Notes: a model not told the origin generated them from the letters alone. A stretch of DNA of 64,000 bases from Burkholderia sp. BCC1644 (GCF_902833225.1 NZ_CADFEI010000022.1:1-64000); one strand, 5' to 3'; shown: positions 25,484-37,115, counted from the first letter of the stretch. A program made the numbers and translations.

Positions 25484-26419
25484 ATGCCGGTCGACTCGGA
25501 CATTGCGGCATTGCTGGAACAACTGGCCTCGGGCGAACCCGCTTCGTCCCTGACCGAGTTGCGCGATGCCACGGATAGCGCGCTGCGGGCGTGGCACGGA
25601 CCATTGGAATCCGTCGACCGCGTCGAAACCTTCTCGGTGCCGACGCGCGACGGGCAACAGATACGCGTGCGCGCCTATTGGCCATCCGGCATCGGGGATG
25701 GCGGTTTACCTCAGCCGGCCATCGTTTATGCGCATGGTGGCGGGTGGTGCCTGGGCACACTCGACCTCTACGACAATCCTTGCAGCGCCTTGGCCAGCGC
25801 GACGCACTGTGTCGTGCTTTCGGTCGATTACCGGCTTGCGCCCGAGCATAAATTCCCGGGGCCGCTGGAGGACTTCTGCGATGCGCTGGCCTGGGTGTTT
25901 CGACATGCGGGCAGCCTGGGGCTCGACCTCGGGCGCATCGCCGTCGGCGGCGACAGCGCAGGGGGCAACCTCGCGGCGGCGGCCTGTCTCGTCGCCCGCG
26001 AGCAAGGCGGCCCTCCCATTGCGCATCAGCTGTTGCTGTACCCGCCGCTCGATGCGTCCATGGACACGGCGTCCTACCGGACTTACGGGCAGGGCTACTA
26101 TCTGACGAAAGAGGTCATGCAGTACTGCTACGCAATGTACCTGAACGATCCGGCCGAGGGCGGATCGCCGTACGTGTCGCCGCTGCGCGCAGGCTCGCAC
26201 GAGGGCTTGCCGCCCGTCACATTGCTCGCGTGTGAATTCGATCCGTTGCACGGCGATGCGCAAGCGTACGCAGAGCGGTTACGGCATGCCAGCGTGCCGG
26301 TCAATCTGCGTGTGCTGCCCGGAATGGTGCATGGCTGCATTCATATGTGTGGCGTGACGCCGGCAGCACGCCGTTTGTTCGAGTGGGCCGCTGCGGATAT
26401 GCGCAACGTGTTCCGATAG
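25484..26419 (+). CDS. Alpha/beta hydrolase of the hormone-sensitive lipase group
   Basis: 311 residues. The HGGG oxyanion motif is at residues 84-87 (YAHGGGWCLG), the nucleophile Ser158 in GGDSAGGN, an acidic residue in CEFDPLHG and the His in GMVHGCIH. Members are carboxylesterases or lactone hydrolases. It begins 1 bp after the epoxide hydrolase stop. With isomerase, epoxide hydrolase and esterase in one TetR-controlled operon, a catabolic or detoxifying route for a cyclic ester or epoxide compound is likely; the compound is not known. Confidence 0.87.
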   Translation: MPVDSDIAALLEQLASGEPASSLTELRDATDSALRAWHGPLESVDRVETFSVPTRDGQQIRVRAYWPSGIGDGGLPQPAIVYAHGGGWCLGTLDLYDNPCSALASATHCVVLSVDYRLAPEHKFPGPLEDFCDALAWVFRHAGSLGLDLGRIAVGGDSAGGNLAAAACLVAREQGGPPIAHQLLLYPPLDASMDTASYRTYGQGYYLTKEVMQYCYAMYLNDPAEGGSPYVSPLRAGSHEGLPPVTLLACEFDPLHGDAQAYAERLRHASVPVNLRVLPGMVHGCIHMCGVTPAARRLFEWAAADMRNVFR

Positions 26420-26578
26420 CGATCCGGTTGCGCATGGTCCCGACGCGCAGTGTCGATTGGCGGGATTGAACGGCTCGCGGGTGCCGCTGCACGAGGCTTT
26501 TGCCGTGGCATCCGCATCGTTGTCGATCGTCCTGCCATGCGCGACGGCATCGTATTCGGGCCGCTCCAGGTGCCCTGG

Positions 26579-27550
26579 TCAATGCGACGACACGAACACC
26601 GCATCTTCGAATGCTTCCGGAATCGCGAAGCTGTCGCGCATGCGCTGCGTCTCCTTCGCCGGCGTCAGGCCGAACAGGCGCTTGAATTCCCGGCTGAACT
26701 GCGACGGGCTCGCATAGCCGACCGCGTAGCCGGCGGCCTCCGCCGTCAGGTCCTGACGCACCATCAACAGCCGCGCCTGATGCAGCCGTGTCGACTTCAG
26801 GTATTGCATCGGCGATACCTGCGTGATCGCCTTGAAGTGACTGTGAAAGCTCGGCACGCTCATGCCGGCTTCGTCGGCCAGTTGCGACACGTCGAGCGGC
26901 TGTGCGTAGTCGGCGTGGATCACGCGCAGTGAACGGCCGATCCGGCCGAACTGCCCGCGCATCGCGAGCGCGCTTCGCATCGCGCTGCCCTGCGCGCCGG
27001 TGAGCACGCGGAAATACAACTCCCGCAGCAGCGCCGGGCCGAGCACCGCGGCGTCGAGCGGCCGGTGCATGGCCTCGACGAAACGCAGCACCGATGCGTG
27101 CATCGTCTGATCCATCGGCGTCGACATCATGCTCCGCGGCGCCTGCACGGGTTCCGCGCTGCCTTCGCGGTCGATCTGCGCCGCGAGTTCGGCGGCCAGC
27201 GTGAAATCGAGGTGCAGGTACAGCGCGAGCAGCGGACGCTCGGGCGTCGCGTCGGTCTCCATGCTGAACGGGACAGGCACGGACACGGCCAGGTAGTGGT
27301 GTTCGTCGTACAGGTAGCGCTCGCCGCCGAAGTAGCCGCGCTTGGATCCCTGGCACACGATCACGATGCCGGGATCGTACAGCACCGGCGTGCGCGACAG
27401 CGCGCGGTTCGAGCGCAGGATGCGCACGCTCGGCAGTGCCGTCAGGTTGTAGCCCTCGTCGGGCGCCAGCGTGCGCAGCAGCGTCACCATGCGCTTCCGG
27501 TCGCGCGGCGGCAGCGATGGCGCTGGAGGTGAGGTGGGGGCGGCACTCAT
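26579..27550 (-). CDS. AraC family regulator (AraC_N type)
   Basis: 323 residues. The N-terminal AraC_N domain (about residues 45-180) contains TPVLYDPGIVIVCQGSKRGY. The C-terminal DNA-binding domain has DVSQLADEAGMSVPSFHSHF, then AAGYAVGYASPSQFSREFKR with the closing FGLTP. ATG at 27550 is preferred over an upstream TTG. It is divergent from the SDR gene, which it probably controls, as is common for this AraC_N group beside short-chain dehydrogenases. Confidence 0.9.
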   Translation of the reverse strand: MSAAPTSPPAPSLPPRDRKRMVTLLRTLAPDEGYNLTALPSVRILRSNRALSRTPVLYDPGIVIVCQGSKRGYFGGERYLYDEHHYLAVSVPVPFSMETDATPERPLLALYLHLDFTLAAELAAQIDREGSAEPVQAPRSMMSTPMDQTMHASVLRFVEAMHRPLDAAVLGPALLRELYFRVLTGAQGSAMRSALAMRGQFGRIGRSLRVIHADYAQPLDVSQLADEAGMSVPSFHSHFKAITQVSPMQYLKSTRLHQARLLMVRQDLTAEAAGYAVGYASPSQFSREFKRLFGLTPAKETQRMRDSFAIPEAFEDAVFVSSH

Positions 27551-27644
27551 AGTTTTGTGCAAGAAAATCAGTGGAATCGGGCTTAATCGACGTCGATCGT
27601 CAGACTAGTATGCATGCTCCAATCGACATTCGGGAGAAGCACAC

Positions 27645-28478
27645 ATGGCATCCGGCAACATCATGCTCATCACGGGCGTCAGCAGCGGCTTCGGCCGCGC
27701 GCTGGCACAGGAGGCGCTGGCGGCCGGTCACACGGTGGTCGGTACGGTGCGAGGCGCGCAGGCGGCGCGGGAATTCGAAGCGCTGTCCGCGCAGGCGGCA
27801 TTCGCGCGCGTGCTCGACGTGACCGATTTCGACCGCATCGACGGCGTCGTCGCGGAGATCGAGGCGAACGTCGGGCCCGTCGACGTGCTGGTGAACAACG
27901 CGGGCTACGGGCACGAAGGGATCATGGAGGAAGCGCCGCTCGCGGAGATGCGCCGGCAATTCGACGTGAACGTGTTCGGCGCGGTCGCGATGATGAAGGC
28001 CGTCGTGCCGTTCATGCGCGAACGCCGGCGCGGGCGCATCCTGAACATCACGTCGATGGGCGGCCACATCACGATGCCGGGCATCGCTTACTACTGCGGC
28101 AGCAAATTCGCGCTTGAAGGCATTTCCGAAACGCTGGGCAAGGAGCTCGAGCCGTTCGGCATCGCGGTGACGGCCGTGGCGCCGGGATCGTTCCGCACCG
28201 ACTGGGCCGGCCGCTCGATGGCGCGCACGCCGCGCTCGATCGCCGACTACGACGCGCTCTTCGATCCGATCCGTCAGGCGCGCGAGGAGAAGAGCGGCAA
28301 GCAGCCCGGCGATCCCGCGAAGGCCGCGCGGGCGATGCTCGCCGTCATCGCAGCCGACCACCCGCCCGCGCATCTGCTGCTCGGCAGCGATGCGCTGCGG
28401 CTCGTGCGGAACAAGCTGTCGGCGCTGGACGACGAAATCCGCGCATGGGAGGCCGTGACGGTCTCGACGGACGGCTGA
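27645..28478 (+). CDS. Short-chain dehydrogenase/reductase
   Basis: 277 residues, a classical SDR. NAD(P) site ITGVSSGFGRAL, structural NNAGYG, catalytic Ser in ITSMGGHI and the Tyr-x3-Lys pair in YYCGSKFALEG are all present. The preference for NADP is suggested by VRGAQAAR after the second strand (a basic residue where an Asp would favour NAD). It is divergent from the AraC_N regulator at 26579. The substrate is unknown. Confidence 0.9.
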   Translation: MASGNIMLITGVSSGFGRALAQEALAAGHTVVGTVRGAQAAREFEALSAQAAFARVLDVTDFDRIDGVVAEIEANVGPVDVLVNNAGYGHEGIMEEAPLAEMRRQFDVNVFGAVAMMKAVVPFMRERRRGRILNITSMGGHITMPGIAYYCGSKFALEGISETLGKELEPFGIAVTAVAPGSFRTDWAGRSMARTPRSIADYDALFDPIRQAREEKSGKQPGDPAKAARAMLAVIAADHPPAHLLLGSDALRLVRNKLSALDDEIRAWEAVTVSTDG

Positions 28479-28632
28479 CGCGCGCGGTGCGCGACGCAAC
28501 GGCGCCGTTCATTTCCTGCCGGTGGATGATCGGCCATCGCGGCGCGTCGTGGCATCGTGGTTTCACAATAATGTCCGATAATGGCCGTCGGCCAGTGCGC
28601 CACGTTCATCCACCTCACAGGAGTCAATCGCG

Positions 28633-29469
28633 ATGCCATACGTCACCACGAAGGATCACGTCGAGATCTTCTACAAGGACTGGGGCCCGAAGGACGCGCA
28701 GCCCATCATGTTCCACCATGGCTGGCCGCTGTCCGGCGACGACTGGGATGCGCAGATGCTCTTCTTCGTGCAGAAGGGCTATCGCGTGATCGCGCATGAC
28801 CGGCGCGGCCACGGCCGCTCGGCGCAAGTCTCGGACGGCCACGACATGGATCATTACGCCGCGGACGCATTCGCGGTCGTCGAAGCGCTCGACCTGCGCA
28901 ATGCCGTGCACATCGGTCACTCGACCGGCGGCGGCGAAGTCGCGCGCTATGTCGCGAAGCACGGCGAGCCGGCTGGCCGCGTCGCGAAGGCCGTGCTGGT
29001 CAGCGCGGTGCCGCCGCTGATGCTGAAAACCGAATCGAACCCCGAAGGCCTGCCGCTCGAGGTGTTCGACGGCTTCCGGAAAGCGCTCGCCGACAATCGC
29101 GCGCAGTTTTTCCTGGACGTGCCGAGCGGCCCGTTCTATGGGTTCAACCGGGAAGGTGCAACCGTGCATCAGGGCGTGATACGCAACTGGTGGCGCCAGG
29201 GCATGGAAGGCAGCGCGAAGGCGCACTACGAAGGCATCAAGGCGTTCTCGGAAACCGACCAGACCGGCGACCTGAAGTCGATCTCCGTCCCGACGCTCGT
29301 GCTGCACGGCGAAGACGACCAGATCGTGCCGATCGCGGATTCCGCGCTGAAGTCGGTCAAGCTGCTGAAGAACGGCACGCTGAAAACCTACCCGGGCTAT
29401 TCGCACGGGATGCTGACGGTCAACGCGGACGTCCTGAACGCCGACCTGCTGGCATTCGTGCAGGCATAA
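28633..29469 (+). CDS. Alpha/beta hydrolase of the non-heme chloroperoxidase/arylesterase group
   Basis: 278 residues. The triad is Ser97 in HIGHSTGGGE, Asp229 in HGEDDQIVP and His258 in YSHGML. HHGWPLSGDDWD is the oxyanion region and DRRGHGRS the second family block. The motif order is that of cofactor-free haloperoxidases, which act mainly as esterases or perhydrolases. AGGAG lies about ten bases before the ATG. It is a single gene between the SDR and a LysR gene, and ends at a hairpin shared with the convergent regulator. Confidence 0.9.
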   Translation: MPYVTTKDHVEIFYKDWGPKDAQPIMFHHGWPLSGDDWDAQMLFFVQKGYRVIAHDRRGHGRSAQVSDGHDMDHYAADAFAVVEALDLRNAVHIGHSTGGGEVARYVAKHGEPAGRVAKAVLVSAVPPLMLKTESNPEGLPLEVFDGFRKALADNRAQFFLDVPSGPFYGFNREGATVHQGVIRNWWRQGMEGSAKAHYEGIKAFSETDQTGDLKSISVPTLVLHGEDDQIVPIADSALKSVKLLKNGTLKTYPGYSHGMLTVNADVLNADLLAFVQA

Positions 29470-29513
29470 CGATGTCGGGCGCATGCCCGCTTGGGCGGGC
29501 TGCGCCGTGATGG

Positions 29514-29540
29514 GCGGCAGGCGATCGGATCGCCTGCCGC
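29514..29540. terminator. Stem-loop between convergent genes
   Basis: Thirteen-base arms GCGGCAGGCGATC / GATCGCCTGCCGC separated by one base. It lies between the chloroperoxidase-like stop and the LysR stop, so it probably acts in both directions. No T tract follows. A second, imperfect GC hairpin lies just before it (about 29477-29506). Confidence 0.6.
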
Positions 29541-29545
29541 ATGGT

Positions 29546-30466
29546 TCAGCCCATCCCGTTGAAGCGGACGCCCGGACGCGTCAGGCGCGGCATCCGGCTG
29601 GCCAGAAACGCATGCAGCTCGCGCACCTGCGCGACCTTGCCGGAGTCTTCCGGCCAGACGAGGTAGTACGCGTCGCCGGTGCTGACGGCCGTCTTGAACG
29701 GCAGCACGAGTTGCTTCTCGTCGATGGCCTTCGCGCACAGCGCGAGGTCGCCGATCGAAATCCCGTGGCCGGCGATCGCCGCTGCCATCCCCTGTTCGAG
29801 CATGTCGAACACCTGCCCGCGCGTGATATCGACGTCCAGATCGTGGCCGCTGCCCTTGAGCCAGCGGCGCCAGTCGCGCCGGTCGGGCGACGGGTGGATC
29901 AGCTCGCACGCGGACGGGTTCGCACGTGCGGCCGTTGCGGTCGCGCGCGAGCACACCGGTATCAGCCATTCGTCGAACAACTTCACGCAGTGCGTGCTTT
30001 CGCCAAACCTGCCGGTGCCGAGCAGGATCGCGCAATCGTAGGATTCGCTGAAGAAATCGACCGTATCGACATCCATCCACACGCTCGCGATCTGCACTTC
30101 GAAGGCCGGCCGCGTGGCGCGAAAGGCGGCCAGCGCGTCGAGCAGCCAGCGCATCGTGAGCGTCGACGGCGCCTTGAGCCGCAGCACGTCGCGTTGCGTC
30201 CGGAACAGCATGCACGCTTCCTCGACTTGCCGGAAGCCCCGCCTCAGGCCCGACGCGAAGATATGCGCCTCCGCCGTCACGGTCATCTTCGGCCCGCGCC
30301 GGACGAACAGCTTCCGGCCGAAGTAGGTCTCGAGCGTCTTCACGTGCTTGCTGACCGCGCTTTGCGTCAGGCTCAGTTCCTCGGCGGCAAGCGTAAACGA
30401 GCCGGTGCGCGCGGCGCTTTCGAATGCGCGCAGCGCGTAGACGGGCGGGAGCGGTTTGGCCTTCAT
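29546..30466 (-). CDS. LysR family regulator (GcvA-like)
   Basis: 306 residues. N-terminal winged helix-turn-helix (ALRAFESAARTGSFTLAAEE, then LTQSAVSKHVKTLE), followed by the effector-binding domain with the GcvA-type WLLDALAAFRATRP block. It is divergent from the LysE gene (30632), the usual arrangement of a LysR and the exporter it controls. The effector is not known. Confidence 0.9.
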   Translation of the reverse strand: MKAKPLPPVYALRAFESAARTGSFTLAAEELSLTQSAVSKHVKTLETYFGRKLFVRRGPKMTVTAEAHIFASGLRRGFRQVEEACMLFRTQRDVLRLKAPSTLTMRWLLDALAAFRATRPAFEVQIASVWMDVDTVDFFSESYDCAILLGTGRFGESTHCVKLFDEWLIPVCSRATATAARANPSACELIHPSPDRRDWRRWLKGSGHDLDVDITRGQVFDMLEQGMAAAIAGHGISIGDLALCAKAIDEKQLVLPFKTAVSTGDAYYLVWPEDSGKVAQVRELHAFLASRMPRLTRPGVRFNGMG

Positions 30467-30631
30467 GGGTTTCGAATATGAATAAAACTCATGTGATGTG
30501 GCAGGATTTTCCGTTTTTCAGCAGTGGCCCGGACGCGCAATACTCCAGAACACGGTGAAATTTGGTGTGCCGGACCTCCATGATGCCACCGTGACCGGCC
30601 CGTCCATCAATCGATAGCACAACTTTTTGTC

Positions 30632-31282
30632 ATGCCATTCCATTACCCGCTGCTGTTCGCCTATCTTGCCGCGATCGTGCTGCTCATCGCGACGCCGGGC
30701 CCGGTCGTCATGCTCGTGACGGGCACCGTTGCGCGACGCGGCTTCCGTCAGGGCATGCTGACCGCGGTGGGCGCGAATGCCGCAAGCCTCGTGATGATCG
30801 CGGGCGCGATGCTGATGGTGTTCGGCGTCGTGCTCGTCAGCGATCGCCTGCTCGACGGGCTGCACGTGATCGGTTGCGTGTTCATCGCGGTGCTGGCGAT
30901 CCGCACCTTGCTCGGCGAATGGCGCGCCGGCCGCAGGCGCGGCAGCGGCGGCGCAGCGGCGGGTGAAGCGGTTTCACAACCGCGCGGTTTGCCCGGCGTC
31001 GTGCGCGGCTTTCTCGTCGGCATCGCGAATCCGAAGGACCTGCTGTTCTTCGTCGCGTTCTTTCCGCAATTCGTCGCGATTACGCCGGACGCGCGCGTGA
31101 GCCTGGCGATCCTGGCCGCGCTGTGGATCGCGGTCGATTTCACGATCCTGACCGGCTACATGGCCGCGATCAACCATCCGCTGATTCACCGGAAGCAGCG
31201 TTGGATCACCGCAGCGTCGGCGCTCGCGCTGCTCGTGATCGCGCTCGCGGGGCTCGCCCGCACGATCGCGGGAGCCGCGTAG
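30632..31282 (+). CDS. LysE/RhtB family amino-acid exporter
   Basis: 216 residues with six hydrophobic segments. The N-terminal motif LLIATPGPVVMLVTGTVARRGFR is the LysE family signature, here reported in part (ATPGPVVMLV, GFRQGML). The middle GFLVGIANPKDLLFFVAFFP segment is the second conserved block. Members export amino acids or homoserine lactones by proton exchange. It lies opposite the LysR regulator with a 165-bp gap. Confidence 0.9.
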   Translation: MPFHYPLLFAYLAAIVLLIATPGPVVMLVTGTVARRGFRQGMLTAVGANAASLVMIAGAMLMVFGVVLVSDRLLDGLHVIGCVFIAVLAIRTLLGEWRAGRRRGSGGAAAGEAVSQPRGLPGVVRGFLVGIANPKDLLFFVAFFPQFVAITPDARVSLAILAALWIAVDFTILTGYMAAINHPLIHRKQRWITAASALALLVIALAGLARTIAGAA

Positions 31283-31340
31283 TGCCTCGGCGATCTGCGT
31301 TACGCTTCGTTTGCCCCGACTTCTTCCATCGAGATTCATC

Positions 31341-31715
31341 ATGTCCAGCACCGATCCGGCTTTCTCCGAGCATCTTTTTTCCTACGGCACGCTGCAACTC
31401 GAACAGGTGCAGCTCGCCACCTTCGGCCGCAAACTCGACGGTCATGAAGATGCGATGCCCGGCTACGCGATGACGATGCTGAAGATCGAAGATCCGGCAG
31501 TGGTCGCGACGAGCGGGAAGACCCATCATCCGGTGGTGGCTTATACGGGCCGGGCCGGCGACCGCGTGACCGGCGCCGTGTTCGCGATCACGCGCGAGGA
31601 ACTGCGGCACGCGGACGACTATGAAGTCGCCGCCTATCGCCGCGATCGCGTCGTGCTCGAATCGGGCGTCTCGGCGTGGGTGTACGTCGACGCGAGTTCG
31701 CCGCGTCCGGACTGA
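31341..31715 (+). CDS. Gamma-glutamylcyclotransferase-like (AIG2) protein
   Basis: 124 residues from ATG 31341. The substrate loop is LFSYGTLQLEQVQ (YGTL), and Glu95 in ADDYEVAAYRR is the catalytic acid of the fold. The family includes GGCT-like cyclotransferases acting on gamma-glutamyl amines or glutathione. Nothing nearby suggests a specific substrate. Confidence 0.83.
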   Translation: MSSTDPAFSEHLFSYGTLQLEQVQLATFGRKLDGHEDAMPGYAMTMLKIEDPAVVATSGKTHHPVVAYTGRAGDRVTGAVFAITREELRHADDYEVAAYRRDRVVLESGVSAWVYVDASSPRPD

Positions 31716-31758
31716 CGCCCGTGCGCGTACCGGCTCGCCGTCCGCACGTTTCCACCCG

Positions 31759-32466
31759 CTAGCCGTTGCGCAGGAACACGACGTAGCCGCGGAACCACGG
31801 ATTCGACGCGAGGTACGGCGGCGCGTCCCACTCGCCGCCCTGGATCACGCCGACGCGAAATGGCAGTTGCAGCCGCGCGACGCGCGGCAGGTAGGCCGCG
31901 TAGTCGGGAATCGTGCGGCGCCCCTGATAGGTCTGCACGACCACCTCGTCGACGATGCCCCTGAGCTGGTTGACCTGGTCGGTATCGATGCGGCTGCTCC
32001 AGTCGAGCAGCCCCGTGATGCTCAGCCGGCAATCGGCGGGCAGGCTCGTGCGCAGCGTCCGCAGGAATTCGAGGTAATCCTGCAGATGGCGCGTGCGCGC
32101 ATCGAAGTCGATCTGGATGCCGGTGATCGTGCGGCCCGATGCGCGCCAGCGTTCGAGCTGCGCGAGCATGATCTGCGTGACGCGCGGCGTCCAGCGCAGC
32201 GTATGCGCGCGATAGACGAGCCACACGCGCGCGTCGGGCGCCGGCGGCAGCGCGACGCCCTGCGCGATCACGCGGACTTGCATCTCGTCGCGCGGCGCCG
32301 CCTCGATCTGCCCTTGCAGCACGTAGACGGTGTGCGCACCGCGCACGACCGCCTGCGGCTTTACGCCCGCCCACAGCCAGAACGCGTCGTACCGGGCGGC
32401 ATCGACGGTGCCGGCCAGCGCGACGCGTGCGGCCAGCAACAGTGCGACGCACGCGATGCGCTTCAT
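31759..32466 (-). CDS. DUF3142 protein, exported
   Basis: 235 residues with a signal peptide (residues 1-18, ALAG cleavage). The ITGIQIDFDA block, next to RHLQDYLEFLRTLRTSL, and the VVVQTYQGRRT block fit the DUF3142 family, whose barrel resembles glycoside hydrolases; IQIDFD is the place where those enzymes have their acid residues. Its role is unknown. It begins 7 bp after the stop of the 725-residue exported protein gene, so the two are one operon. Confidence 0.78.
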   Translation of the reverse strand: MKRIACVALLLAARVALAGTVDAARYDAFWLWAGVKPQAVVRGAHTVYVLQGQIEAAPRDEMQVRVIAQGVALPPAPDARVWLVYRAHTLRWTPRVTQIMLAQLERWRASGRTITGIQIDFDARTRHLQDYLEFLRTLRTSLPADCRLSITGLLDWSSRIDTDQVNQLRGIVDEVVVQTYQGRRTIPDYAAYLPRVARLQLPFRVGVIQGGEWDAPPYLASNPWFRGYVVFLRNG

Positions 32467-32473
32467 GCGGCGC

Positions 32474-34651
<2,178 letters not shown>

Positions 34652-35103
34652 TTTTCTTGTGCTGGGTAGGGGGCCGCGACGGCCGGGTCTCTCAGGCGGG
34701 GCGCGTCGCCCCGGCGCGTATCGTACCGCACGCGCGGCAACGGTTGCCGGGATGCGCGGGCCGGCCGGTGGCGTCGCTCGCCGCCGGGCGAAATGGAAGT
34801 CCACTCAGTGTGGACGCAACGCCACCTTGAATCCGGACTGCCTGAATTAAGATGCAGCCGGCAGTGACGGACATCCGACGATAGACGACCTGTCGTCGTC
34901 CTCGCTGCCCGACGGGGGCGGCCTGCCGAAAGCGGCGTTCGCATCGATCCGCACGACGGAGTCGATCATGACGGGGGCGCGAACGGATGCCGGTTTCCAT
35001 GCCTTATCAATAGCATTGCTTATTAATTCGAGAGAAATGCCATGCGTTGTTTCGGCAAACGGAACATGAGCGTGCGCCGGAAAATGAAAACAAGAGGATT
35101 CCG
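34652..35103. other. Intergenic region before the propeller lipoprotein
   Basis: 452 bp between divergent genes without a supportable gene. The right part (about 35005-35040) is AT-rich (AATAGCATTGCTTATTAATT) and probably carries the promoter of the lipoprotein gene. Confidence 0.5.
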
Positions 35104-36609
35104 ATGAAACCCATTACATGGATGGTCATGGCAGCCGCGCTCGCGCTGACTGCATGTGGCGGCGACGACGTCGCGCCGAACGACGGCGCGTCGCTGTCGA
35201 CACCGAACAATCCCGGCTCGCCTTCCGGGCCGACCTCGCCCGGCGGCGGTTCGAGCGGTGGCCCGACGGGCGGCGGCACCACGCAGCCGCAGGCCGGCTG
35301 GTCGCAGGCTGCCGCGGTGGATGGCAAGGGGCCGGAGGGCGATCCCAGCGTGACGATCGACGCGAGCGGCAACGCGCTTGCGACCTGGATGACCAATGGC
35401 CCGGCCGGCGCGAACGGCAACGAGATGTGGGGCGCGCGTTATGTCGCGGGATCGGGCTGGGGCAGCGCAACACGGCTCGACACCGGCGACGGCTCGCATT
35501 CGATGAACACCACGAGTTCGAGTCCACCGCAACTGGTCGGCAACGCGAGCGGGCAGGCCGTCGCGTTCTGGACCGAATGGATGCCGGGCCCCAACACGTA
35601 CGCGCTATGGGCGCGCCCGTACAGCCCGGCCGGCGGATGGGGCGCGGCGTTCGAACTGGTGCCGGACGTGACGGGTTCGACCTATTCGGCCGGGATCGAC
35701 AACCAGGGCAACGCACTCGTCGCGTGGACGCAGTCGATCAGCCTGCTCGATACGCGGATCGCCTGGTCGCGCTACACGCAGGCCGGACAGTGGTCGCCGG
35801 CGGCGGTGATCCAGATGCCGGTGCAGAGCGGGCCGGGCGCGGTGACCGGCGACACCGACAACGTGCGGCCGATGATCTCGGTCCTGTCGTCGGGCCGTGC
35901 CGTGCTCGCGTGGCGGCAGACCAACCATACGCACTCGGCGCTGTGGACGGCCACGTACGACGCGACCAACGGCTGGACCAACGTCAATCAGGCCGTATCG
36001 AACACGAGCCTGTTCACGACGATCATCTCGCCGGTGGCCGGCATGGACGCGAAGGGCAACATCACGCTGCTCTGGGGGCAGATCGACGTGACCGGCGGGA
36101 AGATCTACACCGCCACGATGTCGCAACGCTATGTGTCCGGAACCGGGTGGCAGCCTGCGCAGCCCGTTGCGCCGGCGATCGTGGAGCCGACGGGTTTCGT
36201 CGCAACGCCGATGCTGACCGTCAACGACAACGGCGTGGCCGCTGCGATGTGGGCGGAGGGCGGCGCGGCCCTGCAGGTGAGCGTGTCCGATGCCAGCGGG
36301 AACTGGGGGCCGCTGCAGCGGCTCACGGAACACCTGAACGGCGCGGCGAACCAGTACCCGCCGCTCGTGATCGATGCGGCCGGCAACGTGACGGCCGCAT
36401 GGCAGGACACGGGCTTGCCGGGTGCGTCGGCCGTCATCGCGGCCAGCTACCGGAAGGGCGCGTGGAGCGCGTCGACGGTGGCGGCGCAAAGCGCGTCGTG
36501 GCCGGCGCTGGCCGTCAACGCGACCGGGGCGATGGCGCTCGCCTGGCTGTCGTATGTCCCGAGCATCGGCAGCCAGGTGCAGGCCAGTTTCTATACGCCG
36601 GGCTCGTAA
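35104..36609 (+). CDS. Beta-propeller-like lipoprotein
   Basis: 501 residues. Signal and lipobox are ALALTACGG (Cys19). After a flexible Gly/Pro/Ser linker (20-60), a motif of the form G-x-A-x-x-x-W recurs at residues 89, 150, 202, 264, 318, 377, 427 and 475, a spacing of 48-62, as in a seven- or eight-bladed propeller (for example GNALATW, GQAVAFW, GRAVLAW, GAMALAW). No catalytic motif is seen; a surface binding role is a guess. It is followed 32 bp later by a second lipoprotein gene. Confidence 0.8.
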   Translation: MKPITWMVMAAALALTACGGDDVAPNDGASLSTPNNPGSPSGPTSPGGGSSGGPTGGGTTQPQAGWSQAAAVDGKGPEGDPSVTIDASGNALATWMTNGPAGANGNEMWGARYVAGSGWGSATRLDTGDGSHSMNTTSSSPPQLVGNASGQAVAFWTEWMPGPNTYALWARPYSPAGGWGAAFELVPDVTGSTYSAGIDNQGNALVAWTQSISLLDTRIAWSRYTQAGQWSPAAVIQMPVQSGPGAVTGDTDNVRPMISVLSSGRAVLAWRQTNHTHSALWTATYDATNGWTNVNQAVSNTSLFTTIISPVAGMDAKGNITLLWGQIDVTGGKIYTATMSQRYVSGTGWQPAQPVAPAIVEPTGFVATPMLTVNDNGVAAAMWAEGGAALQVSVSDASGNWGPLQRLTEHLNGAANQYPPLVIDAAGNVTAAWQDTGLPGASAVIAASYRKGAWSASTVAAQSASWPALAVNATGAMALAWLSYVPSIGSQVQASFYTPGS

Positions 36610-36641
36610 CGGGTTCGCATCGGGAATTTGAAGGAGAGAGC

Positions 36642-36968
36642 ATGAAAAGAATCTTGCATAGCACCGCCAGGAGCGCACTGGGCATCACGGTCGCCGGCCT
36701 CGTGCTGTCCGCGTGCGGCACGACGCAGATGAACATGATCGACGTCCAGACGTCGACCGCGAAGACGCTCGGGCTCGCGTCGTCGGACGAAATCAGCATC
36801 GCCAACGTGCAGTACGGGAAAAAGGACGGGCTGGGCGGCCAGAAGGTGAGTTACGACGCGACGACCGGCAAGGGGCGGCGTTTCGGCTGCACGGTGTTCA
36901 TGATTCCGGGGCTCACGCCGATCGATCGGCCGACGTACAACAACTGGGAATGCCATCCGCAACGCTGA
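36642..36968 (+). CDS. Small lipoprotein of unknown function
   Basis: 108 residues. The start is fixed by AAGGAGAG at 36631-36638. The signal peptide ends in the lipobox GLVLSACGT (Cys25). The mature part of about 84 residues contains IDVQTSTAKTLGL and FGCTVFMIPG with two Cys that could pair. I do not recognise the family. It follows the propeller lipoprotein and ends at a strong hairpin, so the two are probably co-transcribed. Confidence 0.75.
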   Translation: MKRILHSTARSALGITVAGLVLSACGTTQMNMIDVQTSTAKTLGLASSDEISIANVQYGKKDGLGGQKVSYDATTGKGRRFGCTVFMIPGLTPIDRPTYNNWECHPQR

Positions 36969-36978
36969 TGGCCGCGGT

Positions 36979-37011
36979 GTCGACGGCGCCCGTCACCGGG
37001 CGCCGGTCGAC
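36979..37011 (+). terminator. Stem-loop after the lipoprotein genes
   Basis: Arms GTCGACGGCGCCCG and CGGGCGCC-g-GTCGAC form 14 base pairs with one bulged G and a TCAC loop, 11 bases after the lipoprotein stop. It probably ends the two-gene transcript. Confidence 0.55.
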
Positions 37012-37115
37012 TGCTTGAGTGGACGATATGCCGCGTCGGCCTTGCGCCGGCGCAATTTGGTCCGATAATCGACGAACCGATTCCTCCTTTTCCACCGGTT
37101 CGATAAAAAACTGTC

